This document shows, piece by piece, positions 5,333 through 5,394 of a DNA stretch of 5,394 nt (position 1 is the first letter of the stretch; each line of letters starts with the position of its first letter). Made by a program: the position numbers and the translations under genes. The DNA is taken from the NCBI GenBank assembly GCA_009782865.1, contig WRIF01000130.1:1-5394 (forward strand), read 5' to 3'. The notes under the pieces are model-generated. The model made no database searches. It was given only the letters and a program-made list of their open reading frames with translations, and was not told where the DNA came from. The DNA comes from Promicromonosporaceae bacterium (GTDB lineage Bacteria; Actinomycetota; Actinomycetes; Actinomycetales; Cellulomonadaceae).

Positions 5333-5342
5333 CGCAATTGCG
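5333..5342. repeat. 10-bp palindrome CGCAATTGCG
   Basis: A perfect self-complementary 10-mer begins directly after the ATPase stop codon. It lies in the 24-bp gap before the next probable start codon, so it could be a small dimeric operator for that gene. A single short palindrome may also be chance. Confidence 0.3.
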
Positions 5343-5346
5343 ACAA

Positions 5347-5366
5347 CGTCGGTCAGATGGCCGACG
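5347..5366 (+). terminator. 8-bp hairpin with tetraloop after the ATPase gene
   Basis: CGTCGGTC (5347-5354) pairs with GGCCGACG (5359-5366), with one G-U pair and the 4-nt loop AGAT. It starts 14 nt after the ATPase stop codon. No U-tract follows. It may end the ATPase transcript. Because it covers the probable ATG at 5357, it could instead hide the start of the next gene in read-through RNA. Confidence 0.4.
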
Positions 5367-5394
5367 ACCCGACGGTCTCCTCACTGCCGACGGG
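5357..5394 (+). CDS. Start of probable adenylate/guanylate cyclase-type regulator (partial)
   Basis: An ATG at 5357 opens a frame running off the window end with residues MADDPTVSSLPTG. All but one of the codons after the start end in G or C, as expected of a real gene here. The final LPTG is the sequence that in many actinobacterial proteins directly precedes TVTxLFTDxEGST, the opening strand of class III nucleotide cyclase domains, often fused to an AAA ATPase and a LuxR-type DNA-binding region. That would make this a signalling or transcription regulator. The assignment rests on very few residues plus codon pattern and is an inference. CAACGT lies 7 nt before the ATG and resembles the TAACGT of the GroES-family gene, but its first base departs from TANNNT. 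No Shine-Dalgarno sequence is seen. Confidence 0.45.
   Translation, partial: MADDPTVSSLPT

Overview
The window comes from a high-GC Gram-positive bacterium (Actinomycetota). The evidence is the strong G/C bias at third codon positions, an actinobacterial-type GroES-family protein, a DUF4916-type Nudix relative, and four genes with a TANNNT -10 box only 6-7 nt before the start codon and no Shine-Dalgarno sequence, which is the leaderless layout common in this phylum. I cannot name a genus.

Left part (1-1034). The 3' end of an ABC-F type ATPase gene (1-198, +) converges on a Nudix/DUF4916-family gene (229-810, -). Behind that gene's start, on the same strand, are a perfect 10-bp GC-only hairpin (856-884) and a complete class II tRNA-Leu with anticodon UAG (953-1034, -). 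The hairpin probably ends the tRNA transcript before the Nudix gene begins.

Middle part (1035-3799). A 70-bp divergent spacer with a 7-bp inverted repeat separates the tRNA from a solitary GroES-family gene (1105-1440, +). This converges on a DUF1801-type gene (1507-1920, -). Upstream of that, on the same strand, is a full-length recQ helicase gene (1976-3799, -) with helicase, zinc-binding RQC, winged-helix and HRDC regions. A small hairpin just after the recQ stop and a -10 box directly before the DUF1801 start suggest two transcription units rather than one operon.

Right part (3800-5394). A 249-bp divergent spacer is GC-rich near recQ and clearly more A/T-rich near the next gene. It leads to a 427-residue AAA_14/DUF4143 ATPase with a possible PD-(D/E)xK nuclease signature at its C-terminus (4049-5332, +). 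This gene uses more A/T-ending codons than its neighbours and may have been acquired by transfer. After it come a 10-bp palindrome, an 8-bp hairpin, and the first codons of a further + strand gene (5357 onward). The visible residues of that gene end in LPTG, the sequence that opens the cyclase domain of many actinobacterial class III cyclase/LuxR regulators.

The genes are mostly separate housekeeping or accessory units, not one pathway. I see no clear new multi-gene system. The most interesting signals are the repeated leaderless promoter geometry, the solitary DUF4143 ATPase with its own control region, and the dyads at the GroES-like and DUF1801 promoters.
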